64,000 nucleotides of DNA from Glycocaulis sp051859565 (GTDB taxonomy: Bacteria > Pseudomonadota > Alphaproteobacteria > Caulobacterales > Maricaulaceae), in the NCBI RefSeq assembly GCF_051859565.1, contig NZ_JBHYFK010000002.1:1-64000 (forward strand), in the 5' to 3' direction. Positions 1-8,181 of the stretch are shown here, piece by piece. Position 1 is the stretch's first letter. Each line of letters starts with the position of its first letter. Made by a program: the position numbers and the translations under genes. The notes beneath the pieces are model-generated. The model saw only the letters and a program-made list of their open reading frames with translations. It was not told the DNA's origin and ran no database searches.

Positions 1-326
1 AGGGCGCAGTTATAAAGCTGGCCATCGACCGCCACCGGCGCACCGGCGACCAGTACCGGCATGAGATCACGCGAAGCGTCGATGAGCGCCGCCGCCGCCT
101 GCTCTGCGGCCTGCAGCATCAGGGCCTGATGGTGCAGATCATCCAGCGCATAGCCGGTCAGGGAAAGCTCAGGAAACAGGACCAGCGCAGCGCTGCTCTC
201 ATCGGCCTCTTTGGCCAGCGCGATCAGGCGCTGCGCGTTTTGCGCAGGGTCGCCGGGCGCAACATGGGGCGCAAAGGCCGCCACGCGCACAAAGCCATGG
301 CGATAAAGATTGTGAAAGGCCGGCAT
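1..326 (-). CDS. nadE: Glutamine-dependent NAD+ synthetase, N-terminal part (cut by window edge)
   Basis: Only about 108 N-terminal residues are visible; the gene runs off the left edge. The translation begins MPAFHNLYRHGFVRVAAFAP and contains LVLFPELSLTGYALDDL, the start of a nitrilase-type glutamine amidohydrolase domain with its catalytic Glu in FPEL. The RHGFVRVAA opening is typical of glutamine-hydrolysing NAD synthetases, which feed ammonia to a C-terminal synthetase domain that amidates deamido-NAD in the cytoplasm. The start at 326 has AGGGG about five bases upstream; an in-frame ATG at 344 lacks a good ribosome site. Another carbon-nitrogen hydrolase is possible because the synthetase domain is not visible. 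Confidence 0.8.
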   Translation of the reverse strand, partial: MPAFHNLYRHGFVRVAAFAPHVAPGDPAQNAQRLIALAKEADESSAALVLFPELSLTGYALDDLHHQALMLQAAEQAAAALIDASRDLMPVLVAGAPVAVDGQLYNCA

Positions 327-411
327 GACGCCCCTTTTGCTCATAATGAGTATTTCGTGAGCCTCAGAGACGCCTTTCCAGCCAAAAAATCAAGGGGGGA
401 CGGGGAAAAGC

Positions 412-1398
412 CTACGCCGCCGGTTCCATCAGCGAGCGGCCGATGGCGAGGAAACGTTCGCGGCGCTTCCTGCGCAGGGTGGCCGGGTCCAGTCCTTCAA
501 GGCTGGAGAGGTTTTCTTCCATCGCGTCGCCGACGGCCTTGATGGTGGCCTCGCGGTCGCGATGCGCGCCGCCGACCGGCTCAGGTATGATCTTGTCGAT
601 GATTTTCAGCCCGATCAGGTCCTGCGCGGTGATCTTCATGGCAATGGCCGCATCGCGCGCCTTGGCACCGTCGCGCCACAGGATGGAGGCGCAGCCCTCC
701 GGCGAGATCACCGAATAGATGGAATGCTCCAGCATCATCACCGTGTTGGCAGAGGCCAGCGCAACCGCGCCGCCAGACCCGCCCTCGCCGGTAATGACCG
801 AGATAAGCGGTGTGCCGAGCGTCAGGCAGCGCTCGGTGGAGCGGGCAATGGCTTCGGACTGGCCACGTTCTTCCGCGCCAACGCCCGGATACGCGCCCGC
901 CGTGTCCACGAAGGTGAGAACCGGCAGGGAGAATTTGTCAGCCAGATCCATCAGGCGCGCGGCCTTGCGGTAGCCTTCAGGGCGGGCCATGCCGAAATTG
1001 TGCTTGAGGCGGGTCTGGGTGTCGTGACCCTTCTCATGGCCCATGACCACCACGGCGCGGCCGCGGAACCGGCCCAGGCCGCCAACAATGGCGTGATCCT
1101 CAGAGAAGCGGCGGTCGCCGGACAGCTCTTCGAAATCGGTGATGAGACCGGCCAGGAAGTCCTTCAGGTGCGGGCGCTCAGGATGGCGCGCCACCATGGT
1201 TTTCTGCCAGGGGTCCAGCTTGGCGTAGAGGTTTTTCAGCTGGGTTGCAGATTTCTGGCGCAACTTCGCGACCTCGTCGGCCACGTCCGGCGCATCCTCG
1301 CCATTGCGTTCGGAGACCGATCGCAATTCCTCGATCTTCGCATCGAGCTCGGCAATCGGACGTTCGAAATCAAGATAGGTGCGCGTCGGGTTGGACAT
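412..1398 (-). CDS. accA: Acetyl-CoA carboxylase carboxyltransferase subunit alpha
   Basis: This 328-residue protein matches full-length AccA. With AccD it transfers the carboxyl group from carboxybiotin to acetyl-CoA, making malonyl-CoA in the first committed step of fatty acid synthesis. Visible hallmarks are the N-terminal YLDFERPIAELDAKIEEL helix, FVDTAGAYPGVGAEERGQ, and the oxyanion-type glycine stretch GEGGSGGAVAL followed by YSVISPEGCASILW. The ATG at 1398 follows AGGGGATCC. It lies downstream of xerD on the same strand with a 96-bp gap, so it may be read from its own promoter. Nothing is odd in length or motifs. Confidence 0.97.
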   Translation of the reverse strand: MSNPTRTYLDFERPIAELDAKIEELRSVSERNGEDAPDVADEVAKLRQKSATQLKNLYAKLDPWQKTMVARHPERPHLKDFLAGLITDFEELSGDRRFSEDHAIVGGLGRFRGRAVVVMGHEKGHDTQTRLKHNFGMARPEGYRKAARLMDLADKFSLPVLTFVDTAGAYPGVGAEERGQSEAIARSTERCLTLGTPLISVITGEGGSGGAVALASANTVMMLEHSIYSVISPEGCASILWRDGAKARDAAIAMKITAQDLIGLKIIDKIIPEPVGGAHRDREATIKAVGDAMEENLSSLEGLDPATLRRKRRERFLAIGRSLMEPAA

Positions 1399-1494
1399 GG
1401 ATCCCCTGAAATAAGGCTACCCGGCCAAGGGTCGCTGGCCGAACGGGCAAACTAGCCGCGACATCGTGTTGTCACAAGCTGGCTGTCAGCAAGG

Positions 1495-2418
1495 CTATTT
1501 GCGGCTCAAGGGGTGCGCGTCTTCCATCAGCGAGCGCAGGCGCGCTTCGAGCACATGGGTGTAAATCTCGGTGGTGGAGACGTCGGCATGGCCGAGCAGG
1601 GTCTGCAGGCTGCGCAAATCTGCTCCATTGGCCAGAAGATGCGTGGCAAAGGCGTGGCGCAGCACGTGCGGCGAGACGCGCGCCGGATCAAGGCCTGCTC
1701 GCACCGCAAGCCCGGAGAGCATCTGGGCAAAGCGCTCGCGGGTAAGATGGCCTGCCTTGGCGCTGGCCGAACAGAAAAGATAGCGCTCGGCGCGTGCGCG
1801 CAAGGGTGACGCCTTGCCGGGCAGGAAGTCCTCCCGCACGCCCCTGTAGGCGTCGACAGCCTCCAGCGCGGAGGGTGTAAGCGGTACGACACGGTCCTTA
1901 TTGCCCTTGCCGGTGACGACCAGATAGCGCTCGGCGCGGGAAAAGGCGGCAAGGGGGAGGGTGACCAGTTCGCTGACGCGAAGCCCGCCCGCATAGAGCA
2001 GTTCCAGCGCGGCACGCAGGCGCAGACCGGCTGCGCCTTCTATCGTGTCAGCTGCGTCAAACAGACGGCCCACCTCGGCTTCCGAGAGGATTTTGGGCAA
2101 GGCGCGGGCCTGTTTGGGACCTTTGTGCCCGGCCGTCGGATCATCGCTGCGCACGCCCTCTTTGAGCAGAAAGCGGTAATAGCGCTTCAGCGCGGAAAGG
2201 CGCCGCGCTGCCGTGGCAGGGCTGAGCCCGTCAGCGGCCAGTGTCTGCATCAGCCGTTCAAGATCGGCAGGCGATGCGTCATTGAGAGCCACGCCGAAAC
2301 GCGCAAGGCGCGTTCCGGCATCATCCAGATCGTGGCCGTAGGCAGCGAGCGTATTGGCAGCAGCGCCGCGTTCAGCGCTCAGCATGTCGAGGAAGAGCGC
2401 TATGTGCGATGCGCTCAC
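1495..2418 (-). CDS. xerD: Tyrosine recombinase XerD
   Basis: This 307-residue site-specific recombinase partners XerC at dif to resolve chromosome dimers at division. It has an N-terminal SAM-like core-binding domain (about residues 5-90) and a C-terminal catalytic domain. The catalytic set is complete: Arg147 (GLRVSEL), Lys171 (TGKGNKDR), His251 and Arg254 (HVLRHAFATH), His277 (LLGHADVSTT) and nucleophile Tyr286 (EIYTHV). Its ATG overlaps the stop of the upstream TPR-like gene by 4 bp, so the two are probably translationally coupled. XerC versus XerD cannot be separated with certainty from sequence alone; the xerD-accA/aroK neighbourhood of alphaproteobacteria favours XerD. Confidence 0.9.
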   Translation of the reverse strand: MSASHIALFLDMLSAERGAAANTLAAYGHDLDDAGTRLARFGVALNDASPADLERLMQTLAADGLSPATAARRLSALKRYYRFLLKEGVRSDDPTAGHKGPKQARALPKILSEAEVGRLFDAADTIEGAAGLRLRAALELLYAGGLRVSELVTLPLAAFSRAERYLVVTGKGNKDRVVPLTPSALEAVDAYRGVREDFLPGKASPLRARAERYLFCSASAKAGHLTRERFAQMLSGLAVRAGLDPARVSPHVLRHAFATHLLANGADLRSLQTLLGHADVSTTEIYTHVLEARLRSLMEDAHPLSRK

Positions 2419-4040
2419 GCGCTCTCCTCGGCCAGCGCCTCCAGAATAAGCTGCAGCGCTTCGGCCCGGTGGCCCGCCCGCTCCAGCAGGTAGCTGGCCA
2501 GGGCATAGGCTTGCGCGCTGCCATTGCTGGTCTCGATCAGGCCGGCGGCCAGCAGCAGGACTTCCGCGCGCGAGCTATTGACCAGCGAGAGCGCAGCCAT
2601 CGAGGCAAAGTGCGCTTCCCGCCCGGTGGAGCCCTCTTCAGAGCCCGTCTCAAGCAGCTGAACGCGCACGGCCTCGGGGACGGACGCGCCGAGCGCTGCC
2701 AGACCGGCAAGCTGGGCGAGGCGTTCAGGACGCGCGTCCTCTGCCCGCGCGGCCAGAATGGCGCCAAACGGGCCGGAGCCTATATCGTCCGCGGCAATGC
2801 CTATCGCCATGTCGAGCGCGACCATGATGGCGGGCGCAGGTGGCTCCCATGGGTCTTCCTCGGTAAAACCGAATGAGGCCGGCGGCGGCGTGAGCATGCC
2901 GGGCTGTCCATTCATTTCTCGCGAAGGCCGGTCGCGCTCAGGGCCAGACAGCAGGGCTTCGCGCCAGCGCCATGCCCGCTCCAGCTCGCCCTCAAGGGCC
3001 AGCGCCAGGATGAAGCGCGGGCCGTGGACGAGCGTCTGCTCATTGATGGGGATTGTCTCGATTTCCATCGCATAGGCCCGGGCCACTTCGGCAAACCGCC
3101 CTTCGCTGACGGCGTCGTCCAGCCGCGCGGCCAGTGCCTCGGCCGCAATCAGACGGTCAATATCCTGCTGGGCGATGGCGGCGAGGGCCGCTGCCCTGTC
3201 CGCGCCCTCCATCGCCATGGCGGCTTCCAGCGCCTCGTCGAGCTGTTCGGGCAGGGTGATGGCCGGGCCCGTGCGCGCGGCGGCACGCTTCAGCCAGGCC
3301 GGGGCGCTTTCAGCGACGCCAATGCGTTCTTCGGGCGCGAGCGTGATGGCAATGGCCAGCTCCAGCCCTGTCGATACAGGCTGCGCCGATGGCAGCCCCC
3401 GATCGAGCACCAGCGCATCGAACCAGGCGCCGAAACTGCGGCCACCTTCCGAGGAGCGGGCCAGATCTGCGGTCAGTTCGGCAGCAGGCAGATTGCCGGC
3501 CAGCGCAAGGCACACGGCCCTCGCCCGCAGCCAGTAGGGCTCGTCACGCCCGCGCAGCAGGCCTTCGGCCGTGTTGCACGCGCTTTGTGTCTCGCCGAGC
3601 GCAAAGCCGGTCTCGGCATGCAGGCGGGAAAGGGCGCTGGACTGGTTCAGGCGCGGTGTGCGCTCCAGAAGCTGGTAGACCTGTTCCACCCTGCCGGCTG
3701 CAAGAGCCCGGTCTGCCCGGAGCGCCGCGAGCGCGAAGTTGTCGCGCCCGCCACGGGGCGGCTCGCCGGAGGCCAGAAGGACACGTTCGGCCAGGCGGGC
3801 CGCGCCGCCATGGCGCCATCCCTGCCCATTGCTGGCAGGCAGGGCTTCAAGGATCACGCGCACGGCGTCCGCATCGCTGGACGACCAGATGGTCTGGGGC
3901 AGGACATTGCGCGAGCCGACCTGGAAGGGGTCGACTGCTCCCAGCTCCTGCACTTCAATGGTGCGGGAGGGTTGCTGCGCGATTGCGGGCGCGGCGAGCA
4001 GAACCGCGCAGAGGCCCAGCGTGCTAACCGCCCAGCGCAT
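2415..4040 (-). CDS. Exported helical-repeat (TPR-like) protein of unknown function
   Basis: This 541-residue protein begins with a clear signal peptide (MRWAVSTLGLCAVLLAAPAIAQ, cleavage after AIA-Q), so it should be periplasmic. The rest is alanine/leucine/glutamate-rich and reads as repeated helix pairs (for example ALAAGRVEQVYQLLERTPRL and ALARLHAETGFALGE-like units), suggesting an alpha-solenoid scaffold. I recognise no catalytic motif. It overlaps the 46-residue membrane-protein gene upstream by 17 bp and xerD downstream by 4 bp, forming a tight three-gene unit. The TPR-like fold is inferred from pattern; the function is unknown. Confidence 0.75.
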   Translation of the reverse strand: MRWAVSTLGLCAVLLAAPAIAQQPSRTIEVQELGAVDPFQVGSRNVLPQTIWSSSDADAVRVILEALPASNGQGWRHGGAARLAERVLLASGEPPRGGRDNFALAALRADRALAAGRVEQVYQLLERTPRLNQSSALSRLHAETGFALGETQSACNTAEGLLRGRDEPYWLRARAVCLALAGNLPAAELTADLARSSEGGRSFGAWFDALVLDRGLPSAQPVSTGLELAIAITLAPEERIGVAESAPAWLKRAAARTGPAITLPEQLDEALEAAMAMEGADRAAALAAIAQQDIDRLIAAEALAARLDDAVSEGRFAEVARAYAMEIETIPINEQTLVHGPRFILALALEGELERAWRWREALLSGPERDRPSREMNGQPGMLTPPPASFGFTEEDPWEPPAPAIMVALDMAIGIAADDIGSGPFGAILAARAEDARPERLAQLAGLAALGASVPEAVRVQLLETGSEEGSTGREAHFASMAALSLVNSSRAEVLLLAAGLIETSNGSAQAYALASYLLERAGHRAEALQLILEALAEESA

Positions 4041-4164
4041 CGGTCACCTCGACACGGATTTCGCTCTGCTCAGGGGCCATGGTGTCGGCCATGACCAGCA
4101 GGATGGCAAAAATGACTCCGACGCAAATGACGCCGATGCCCACTCCAATCAGCATTCCGCGCAT
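4024..4164 (-). CDS. Small single-pass membrane protein (46 aa)
   Basis: This short gene translates to MRGMLIGVGIGVICVGVIFA followed by ILLVMADTMAPEQ and a short acidic tail. Residues 4-26 form one strongly hydrophobic segment, with the charged C-terminus probably cytoplasmic or periplasmic. A good ribosome site, GAGGGG, lies 8 bases before the ATG. The 3' end overlaps the start of the downstream exported TPR-like gene by 17 bp, which supports real, coupled translation. I do not recognise a family. Confidence 0.6.
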   Translation of the reverse strand: MRGMLIGVGIGVICVGVIFAILLVMADTMAPEQSEIRVEVTDALGG

Positions 4165-4253
4165 GATAGGCGCCCCTCGTGGCTGGTATGCGGTTCGCGA
4201 TACTCTACACTAGCGCGGACAATGCGGCGTTTTCCAGACATCGTACGCGGCAA

Positions 4254-4285
4254 TTGCTCATTATCTCTCACACGCTTATAGCGTG
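4254..4285 (+). promoter_or_regulatory. Possible aroKB promoter with overlapping palindrome
   Basis: TTGCTC (4254-4259) and TATAGC (4277-4282) are separated by 17 bp, like a housekeeping -35/-10 pair, and would start transcription about 4 bases before the aroK ATG. A perfect inverted repeat, CACGCT-TAT-AGCGTG, spans 4271-4285 across the -10 and could be an operator or hairpin. This is sequence resemblance only. Confidence 0.25.
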
Positions 4286-4292
4286 AAGCATC

Positions 4293-4847
4293 ATGGATCG
4301 TGTGCAAATCGCAAGAAGGCTTGGCTGTCCGGTGGTGCTGGTCGGTCTGATGGGGGCGGGCAAGACCACAATCGGGCGCCGTCTGGCGGACCGTCTGGGC
4401 TGGGCCTTTCGCGATTCCGACCACGAGGTGGAGGAGGCCGCCGGCCGCAGCGTGTCCGAGATATTTGCCGATTTTGGCGAGGCGGCATTCCGCGATGGTG
4501 AACGGCGGGTCATCGCGCGGCTGATGGACGAGACCGGCCAGGCTGTCATTGCGCTGGGCGGCGGGGCCTTCATCAACACACAGACGCGCGCCCTGCTCAA
4601 AGGACGGTCGCTGTCGGTCTGGCTGCAGGCGGATATCGATACGCTCATGGAACGGGTATCAAGGCGTGACACGCGCCCGCTTCTGCAGACCGAAGATCCG
4701 CGCGCCGTCATGGAAAGACTGCTGGCAGAGCGCGCGCCGGTCTATGCCGAGGCCGATATTCACGTCCGGTCCCCTGACACCAGTCATGAGGGTGCGGTGC
4801 AGGCCATACTGGACGCCATGGCAGAGCGTGTGGAGGCGCAAGGGTGA
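4293..4847 (+). CDS. aroK: Shikimate kinase
   Basis: This 184-residue cytoplasmic kinase phosphorylates shikimate at the 3-hydroxyl with ATP, step five of the chorismate pathway. The P-loop GLMGAGKTT is at residues 18-26, the Mg/shikimate-binding DSD at 41-43, the glycine-rich shikimate site ALGGGAF near 87-93, and the lid Arg in RDTRPLL. The length is normal. The stop codon overlaps the aroB GTG start (GTGA, 4 bp), the usual aroK-aroB operon. The ATG at 4293 is the first in frame ahead of the P-loop. Confidence 0.95.
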   Translation: MDRVQIARRLGCPVVLVGLMGAGKTTIGRRLADRLGWAFRDSDHEVEEAAGRSVSEIFADFGEAAFRDGERRVIARLMDETGQAVIALGGGAFINTQTRALLKGRSLSVWLQADIDTLMERVSRRDTRPLLQTEDPRAVMERLLAERAPVYAEADIHVRSPDTSHEGAVQAILDAMAERVEAQG

Positions 4848-5944
4848 GCGAGCTGTTCCGTATTCCTGTCAGGGCTGCCTCGCGCGCCTATGAAGTGCTC
4901 GCAGGGGCCGGTGCGCTGGAGGCCGCCGCTGGCGAAATGCGTCAGCTTTGCCCGCAGGGGCGCGCCATCATTGTGGCCGACCGCGATGCGCTGACCGCCC
5001 ACCGCATACGGCTGGAAAGCGTTCTGACGGGTGTGGGACTGAAGCCTGACTTCATCCTGCTGGAAGGCGGTGAAGGGGTAAAAACCTGGGAGGGGCTGCG
5101 TATCGTGACGGATGCGCTGCTGGACCGCGAAATGGCGCGCAATGAGGCTCTCATTGCGTTTGGCGGCGGCACGGTGGGCGATCTGGCCGGCTTTGCCGCG
5201 TCGATCATGAAACGCGGGTGCGGCTTCATCCAGATGCCGACGACCTTGCTGGCGCAGGTGGATTCCTCTGTTGGCGGCAAGACGGGCATCAATACCAGTC
5301 ACGGCAAGAACCTTATTGGCAGTTTCCATCAGCCAGACCTGGTGGTGGCCGATAGCGGCTTTCTGGAAAGCCTGCCGCGGCGCGAGCTGGCGGCAGGCTA
5401 TGCCGAGATCGTCAAGGCCGGGCTGATTGCGGACCGTGCGCTGTTTGAACGCCTCGAGGCGGCAGAAGCTGATCCGCTCGCTCTGGACGCGCTTGTTCCC
5501 GTCATCGCCGATGCGGTGCGCTTCAAGGCACGTATTGTAGCAGAGGATGAGCGCGAGGCGGGGGTGCGGGCCCTGCTCAATCTGGGTCATACCTTCGCCC
5601 ATGCCTTCGAGGCCGAAGCGGAAAAAGGCGCGCTCATCCATGGCGAGGCGGTCTCGTGTGGTATCGTCATGGCGCTGAAGTTTTCCGCGTCACTGGGCCT
5701 GTGCGGGCCGGATGCCGCCCGGCGGGCGGCGGCTGTGCTGGGCGGGGCCGGTTTGCCGGTGTCGATCCGTGAACTGCCCGGTGGCCCCTTTGATCCCTCC
5801 GCCCTGACCGCGCGCATGGGGCAGGACAAGAAAAATGCCGGTTCGGGCATCACCCTCATTCTGGCGCGCGGCATTGGCGAGGCCTTCATTTCTCCCGGCC
5901 ATGAACCGGCGCAGATCAGTGCTTTCCTCGCAGGAGAGGTCTAG
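4844..5944 (+). CDS. aroB: 3-dehydroquinate synthase
   Basis: This 366-residue NAD- and metal-dependent enzyme turns DAHP into 3-dehydroquinate, step two of the shikimate pathway. The NAD-binding FGGGTVGDLAGFAAS lies at about 106-120 and LLAQVDSSVGGKTGIN at 135-150. The metal ligands expected for the family are in place: Glu188 (GYAEIVKAG), His249 (NLGHTFAHA) and His266 (LIHGEAV). It uses a GTG start overlapping the aroK stop by 4 bp, indicating translational coupling. The next gene starts directly after its stop. Confidence 0.96.
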   Translation: MSELFRIPVRAASRAYEVLAGAGALEAAAGEMRQLCPQGRAIIVADRDALTAHRIRLESVLTGVGLKPDFILLEGGEGVKTWEGLRIVTDALLDREMARNEALIAFGGGTVGDLAGFAASIMKRGCGFIQMPTTLLAQVDSSVGGKTGINTSHGKNLIGSFHQPDLVVADSGFLESLPRRELAAGYAEIVKAGLIADRALFERLEAAEADPLALDALVPVIADAVRFKARIVAEDEREAGVRALLNLGHTFAHAFEAEAEKGALIHGEAVSCGIVMALKFSASLGLCGPDAARRAAAVLGGAGLPVSIRELPGGPFDPSALTARMGQDKKNAGSGITLILARGIGEAFISPGHEPAQISAFLAGEV

Positions 5945-7228
5945 ATGGAATTCGTGTTCGAGGCGTGGATGGGATGGGCGTTTGCGGCCATCTTGCTGCT
6001 GCTTTTGCTATCGGCCTTCTTCTCCGGTTCGGAGACCGCGCTGACGGCCACGTCGAAGGCGCGCATGCTGGCACTGGAGAAGGAAAAGAACGGGGCTGCG
6101 GCGCGCGTCAGCCTGCTGATTGAGGATCGCGAGAGCCTGATCGGCGGCATATTGCTGGGTAATAATCTCGTTAACATCCTCGCCTCCTCCATAGCGGCGG
6201 CGGTATTTTTGGCCATGTTCGGTGATGCCGGCGTGCCGATTGCCACGCTGGTGATGACGGCGCTGGTGCTCGTGTTTGCCGAGGTCATGCCCAAGACCTA
6301 TGCGCTCTCCAATCCGGACCGGCTGGCCATGTTTGTCTCCCTGCCGATCCGTATCGTGACGGCGGTGTTCGGCCCCGTAGTGGCGGGTGTACAGGTGGTG
6401 GTGCGCGGCACGCTGCGCCTGATCGGCGCGAATGTGACCGGGCCGGTCCTGTCGGCGCATGAAGAGATACGCGGGCAGATCGACATGCACCTGCAGGAAG
6501 GCGGCGTGGTCAAGCATGACCGCGACATGCTGGGCGGCGTGCTCGATCTGCGTGAGCTGACGGTCGATGACGTGATGGTTCACCGCAAGAACCTCGTCAT
6601 GCTGGATATTGACCAGCCGGTTGAGCAGTTGGTGGAAACCGCGCTGACCAGCCCGCATACCCGCCTGCCGCTCTGGCAGGGCGAGCCGGAGAATATTGTC
6701 GGCATTCTGCATGTACGGGATCTGGCGCGTGCCCTGCACGGCATGGGCGGAGACAGTTCGAAACTCGATATCGCCAGCCTGAAGCGCGAGCCCTGGTTCG
6801 TGCCGGAGACAACCGAGCTGTTCGACCAGCTCAACACCTTCAGGACCAAGCGCGAGCATTTCGCCCTCGTGGTCGATGAGTATGGCGCGCTGATGGGCGT
6901 GGTGACGCTGGAAGACATCCTCGAGGAGATCGTTGGCGAGATCGAGGACGAGCACGATCTGGCCCCGCCAGGTGAGTTCAAGCGGGAAGCTGATGGCTCA
7001 GTCATCGTGGACGGCGCAACGGGCATCCGCGAGATCAACCGCGCGCTCGACTGGGAACTGCCCGATGACGAGGCGGTGACGATCGCGGGTCTGGTGATCC
7101 ACGAAGCCCAGACCATACCGGAGCCGGGCCAGCGCTTCCGCTTCCATGACGTGCAGTTCGACATACTCGAACGCCGCCGCAACCAGATCACCAAGGTGAA
7201 ACTCACCCCGCTGGGCGAGGAGGAGTAA
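5945..7228 (+). CDS. CNNM/CorC-type (HlyC family) integral membrane transporter
   Basis: This 427-residue membrane protein has a DUF21/CNNM domain (about residues 5-190, four hydrophobic segments including AILLLLLLSAFFSGSETALT), a pair of CBS domains (about 205-330, with VDDVMVHRKNLVMLD and LVVDEYGALMGVVTLEDI) and a C-terminal CorC_HlyC domain (about 345-420). Related proteins take part in Mg2+/Co2+ efflux or homeostasis; the old hemolysin label is misleading. The SGSETALTA motif is the conserved DUF21 signature. Its ATG directly abuts the aroB stop, so it is probably in the aroKB operon. The substrate is not known. Confidence 0.9.
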   Translation: MEFVFEAWMGWAFAAILLLLLLSAFFSGSETALTATSKARMLALEKEKNGAAARVSLLIEDRESLIGGILLGNNLVNILASSIAAAVFLAMFGDAGVPIATLVMTALVLVFAEVMPKTYALSNPDRLAMFVSLPIRIVTAVFGPVVAGVQVVVRGTLRLIGANVTGPVLSAHEEIRGQIDMHLQEGGVVKHDRDMLGGVLDLRELTVDDVMVHRKNLVMLDIDQPVEQLVETALTSPHTRLPLWQGEPENIVGILHVRDLARALHGMGGDSSKLDIASLKREPWFVPETTELFDQLNTFRTKREHFALVVDEYGALMGVVTLEDILEEIVGEIEDEHDLAPPGEFKREADGSVIVDGATGIREINRALDWELPDDEAVTIAGLVIHEAQTIPEPGQRFRFHDVQFDILERRRNQITKVKLTPLGEEE

Positions 7229-7231
7229 GGC

Positions 7232-7789
7232 CTATTCCCCCTTCCCGCCCTTGATGACGGTGAAGCGGGGGCGGGGTTTTGCCGATGACGGGGCCGGCGA
7301 GGGAGCCGGTGACGGCGCTGGTGCAGGGGCGGGTTTGATGTCAGACAGGCGGGGTGTTGCCGGCCCGGCCTCCGGCCTGTCTGCCGGCATATCCTCATTG
7401 ATGTCGCGGATATTGGCGCGCGGGGCGGGGCGTTTGGCAGAAAAGCTGGAGCGTTGGGCCTTGTCCTTCGGCTTGAAGCTGGAGCGCTTCCAGGGCCGGG
7501 TTTCCTTGCCCTTGGCCTTGGCTTCCAGCTCTTTGAGCTTGGCGGCCTGCAGCTGGGATAGCGGCTCGTCCAGCGAGCCCTTCTCAGGGTCGGTAAAGGC
7601 CGAGCCGAACGTGTTGAGCCGCTCTTCCACGCTGCCGAGGAATTCATCTTCCCATTCGGTCAGCAGGGCGCGCGCCTCTTGGGCGGCCTCGGCATCGCCA
7701 TCGGCTTCCGCCTCGGCGAGCGCCCGGCGCACGCGGTCGAGGCGGCGCAGGGCTTTTTTCTTCTTGCGGTCGTCAATCTCGCGGGCCAT
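7232..7789 (-). CDS. Basic, proline/alanine-tailed protein encoded downstream of gapR
   Basis: This 185-residue cytoplasmic protein has three parts: a highly charged helical N-terminus (MAREIDDRKKKKALRRLDR, then an Ala/Glu-rich likely coiled coil to about residue 75), a Lys/Arg/Ser-rich middle (WKRSSFKPKDKAQRSS), and a Pro-Ala repeat tail (PAPAPAPSPAPSPAPSS) ending in RFTVIKGGKGE. Such a tail resembles nucleic-acid-binding linker proteins, but I know no family. It starts 14 bp after the gapR stop with GAGG close to its ATG, so it is probably co-transcribed with gapR. It converges on the transporter gene with a 3-bp gap. Confidence 0.7.
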   Translation of the reverse strand: MAREIDDRKKKKALRRLDRVRRALAEAEADGDAEAAQEARALLTEWEDEFLGSVEERLNTFGSAFTDPEKGSLDEPLSQLQAAKLKELEAKAKGKETRPWKRSSFKPKDKAQRSSFSAKRPAPRANIRDINEDMPADRPEAGPATPRLSDIKPAPAPAPSPAPSPAPSSAKPRPRFTVIKGGKGE

Positions 7790-7803
7790 GGCCTCGCAAA
7801 GTA

Positions 7804-8097
7804 TCAGAGATCGCCGAGCGCGCCGAGATAGGTTTCGAGCACCGCTTCCATTTCCATGCGTTCCTGGCGGTCCTGCTTGCGGATGCGGATGACCTGGCGG
7901 AGCACTTTGACGTCAAAGCCATTGCCCTTGGCTTCGTCATAGACCTCCTTGATGTCGGCCATGAGCGCCTTCTTTTCTTCTTCCAAACGCTCGATGCGGG
8001 CGACAATGGCGCGAAGCTGTTCATCGGCCTTGGGCGTGCCACCCTGAACGGGCGCGCTGACGGCATCGGCGGATGAGTGGTTGAAGGGTTCGGCCAT
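7804..8097 (-). CDS. gapR: GapR-family (DUF2312) nucleoid-associated protein
   Basis: This 97-residue protein is a full-length DUF2312 member. In Caulobacter GapR binds AT-rich, overtwisted DNA ahead of polymerases and aids topoisomerases and chromosome replication. The family core is clear: EQLRAIVARIERLEEEKKAL, then DIKEVYDEAKGNGFDVKVLR, and QVIRIRKQDRQERMEMEAVL. The N-terminal 23 residues are a variable, uncharged leader. GAGGACGCCCC precedes the ATG. It is the first gene of a two-gene unit with a basic protein. Confidence 0.93.
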   Translation of the reverse strand: MAEPFNHSSADAVSAPVQGGTPKADEQLRAIVARIERLEEEKKALMADIKEVYDEAKGNGFDVKVLRQVIRIRKQDRQERMEMEAVLETYLGALGDL

Positions 8098-8181
8098 GGG
8101 GCGTCCTCATCTGGCAAAGGGGTATGTCACTGGCCTGATGGCTTAGGACGCGAAGGCGAGCCCGGCAATGCCGGTATGTGC

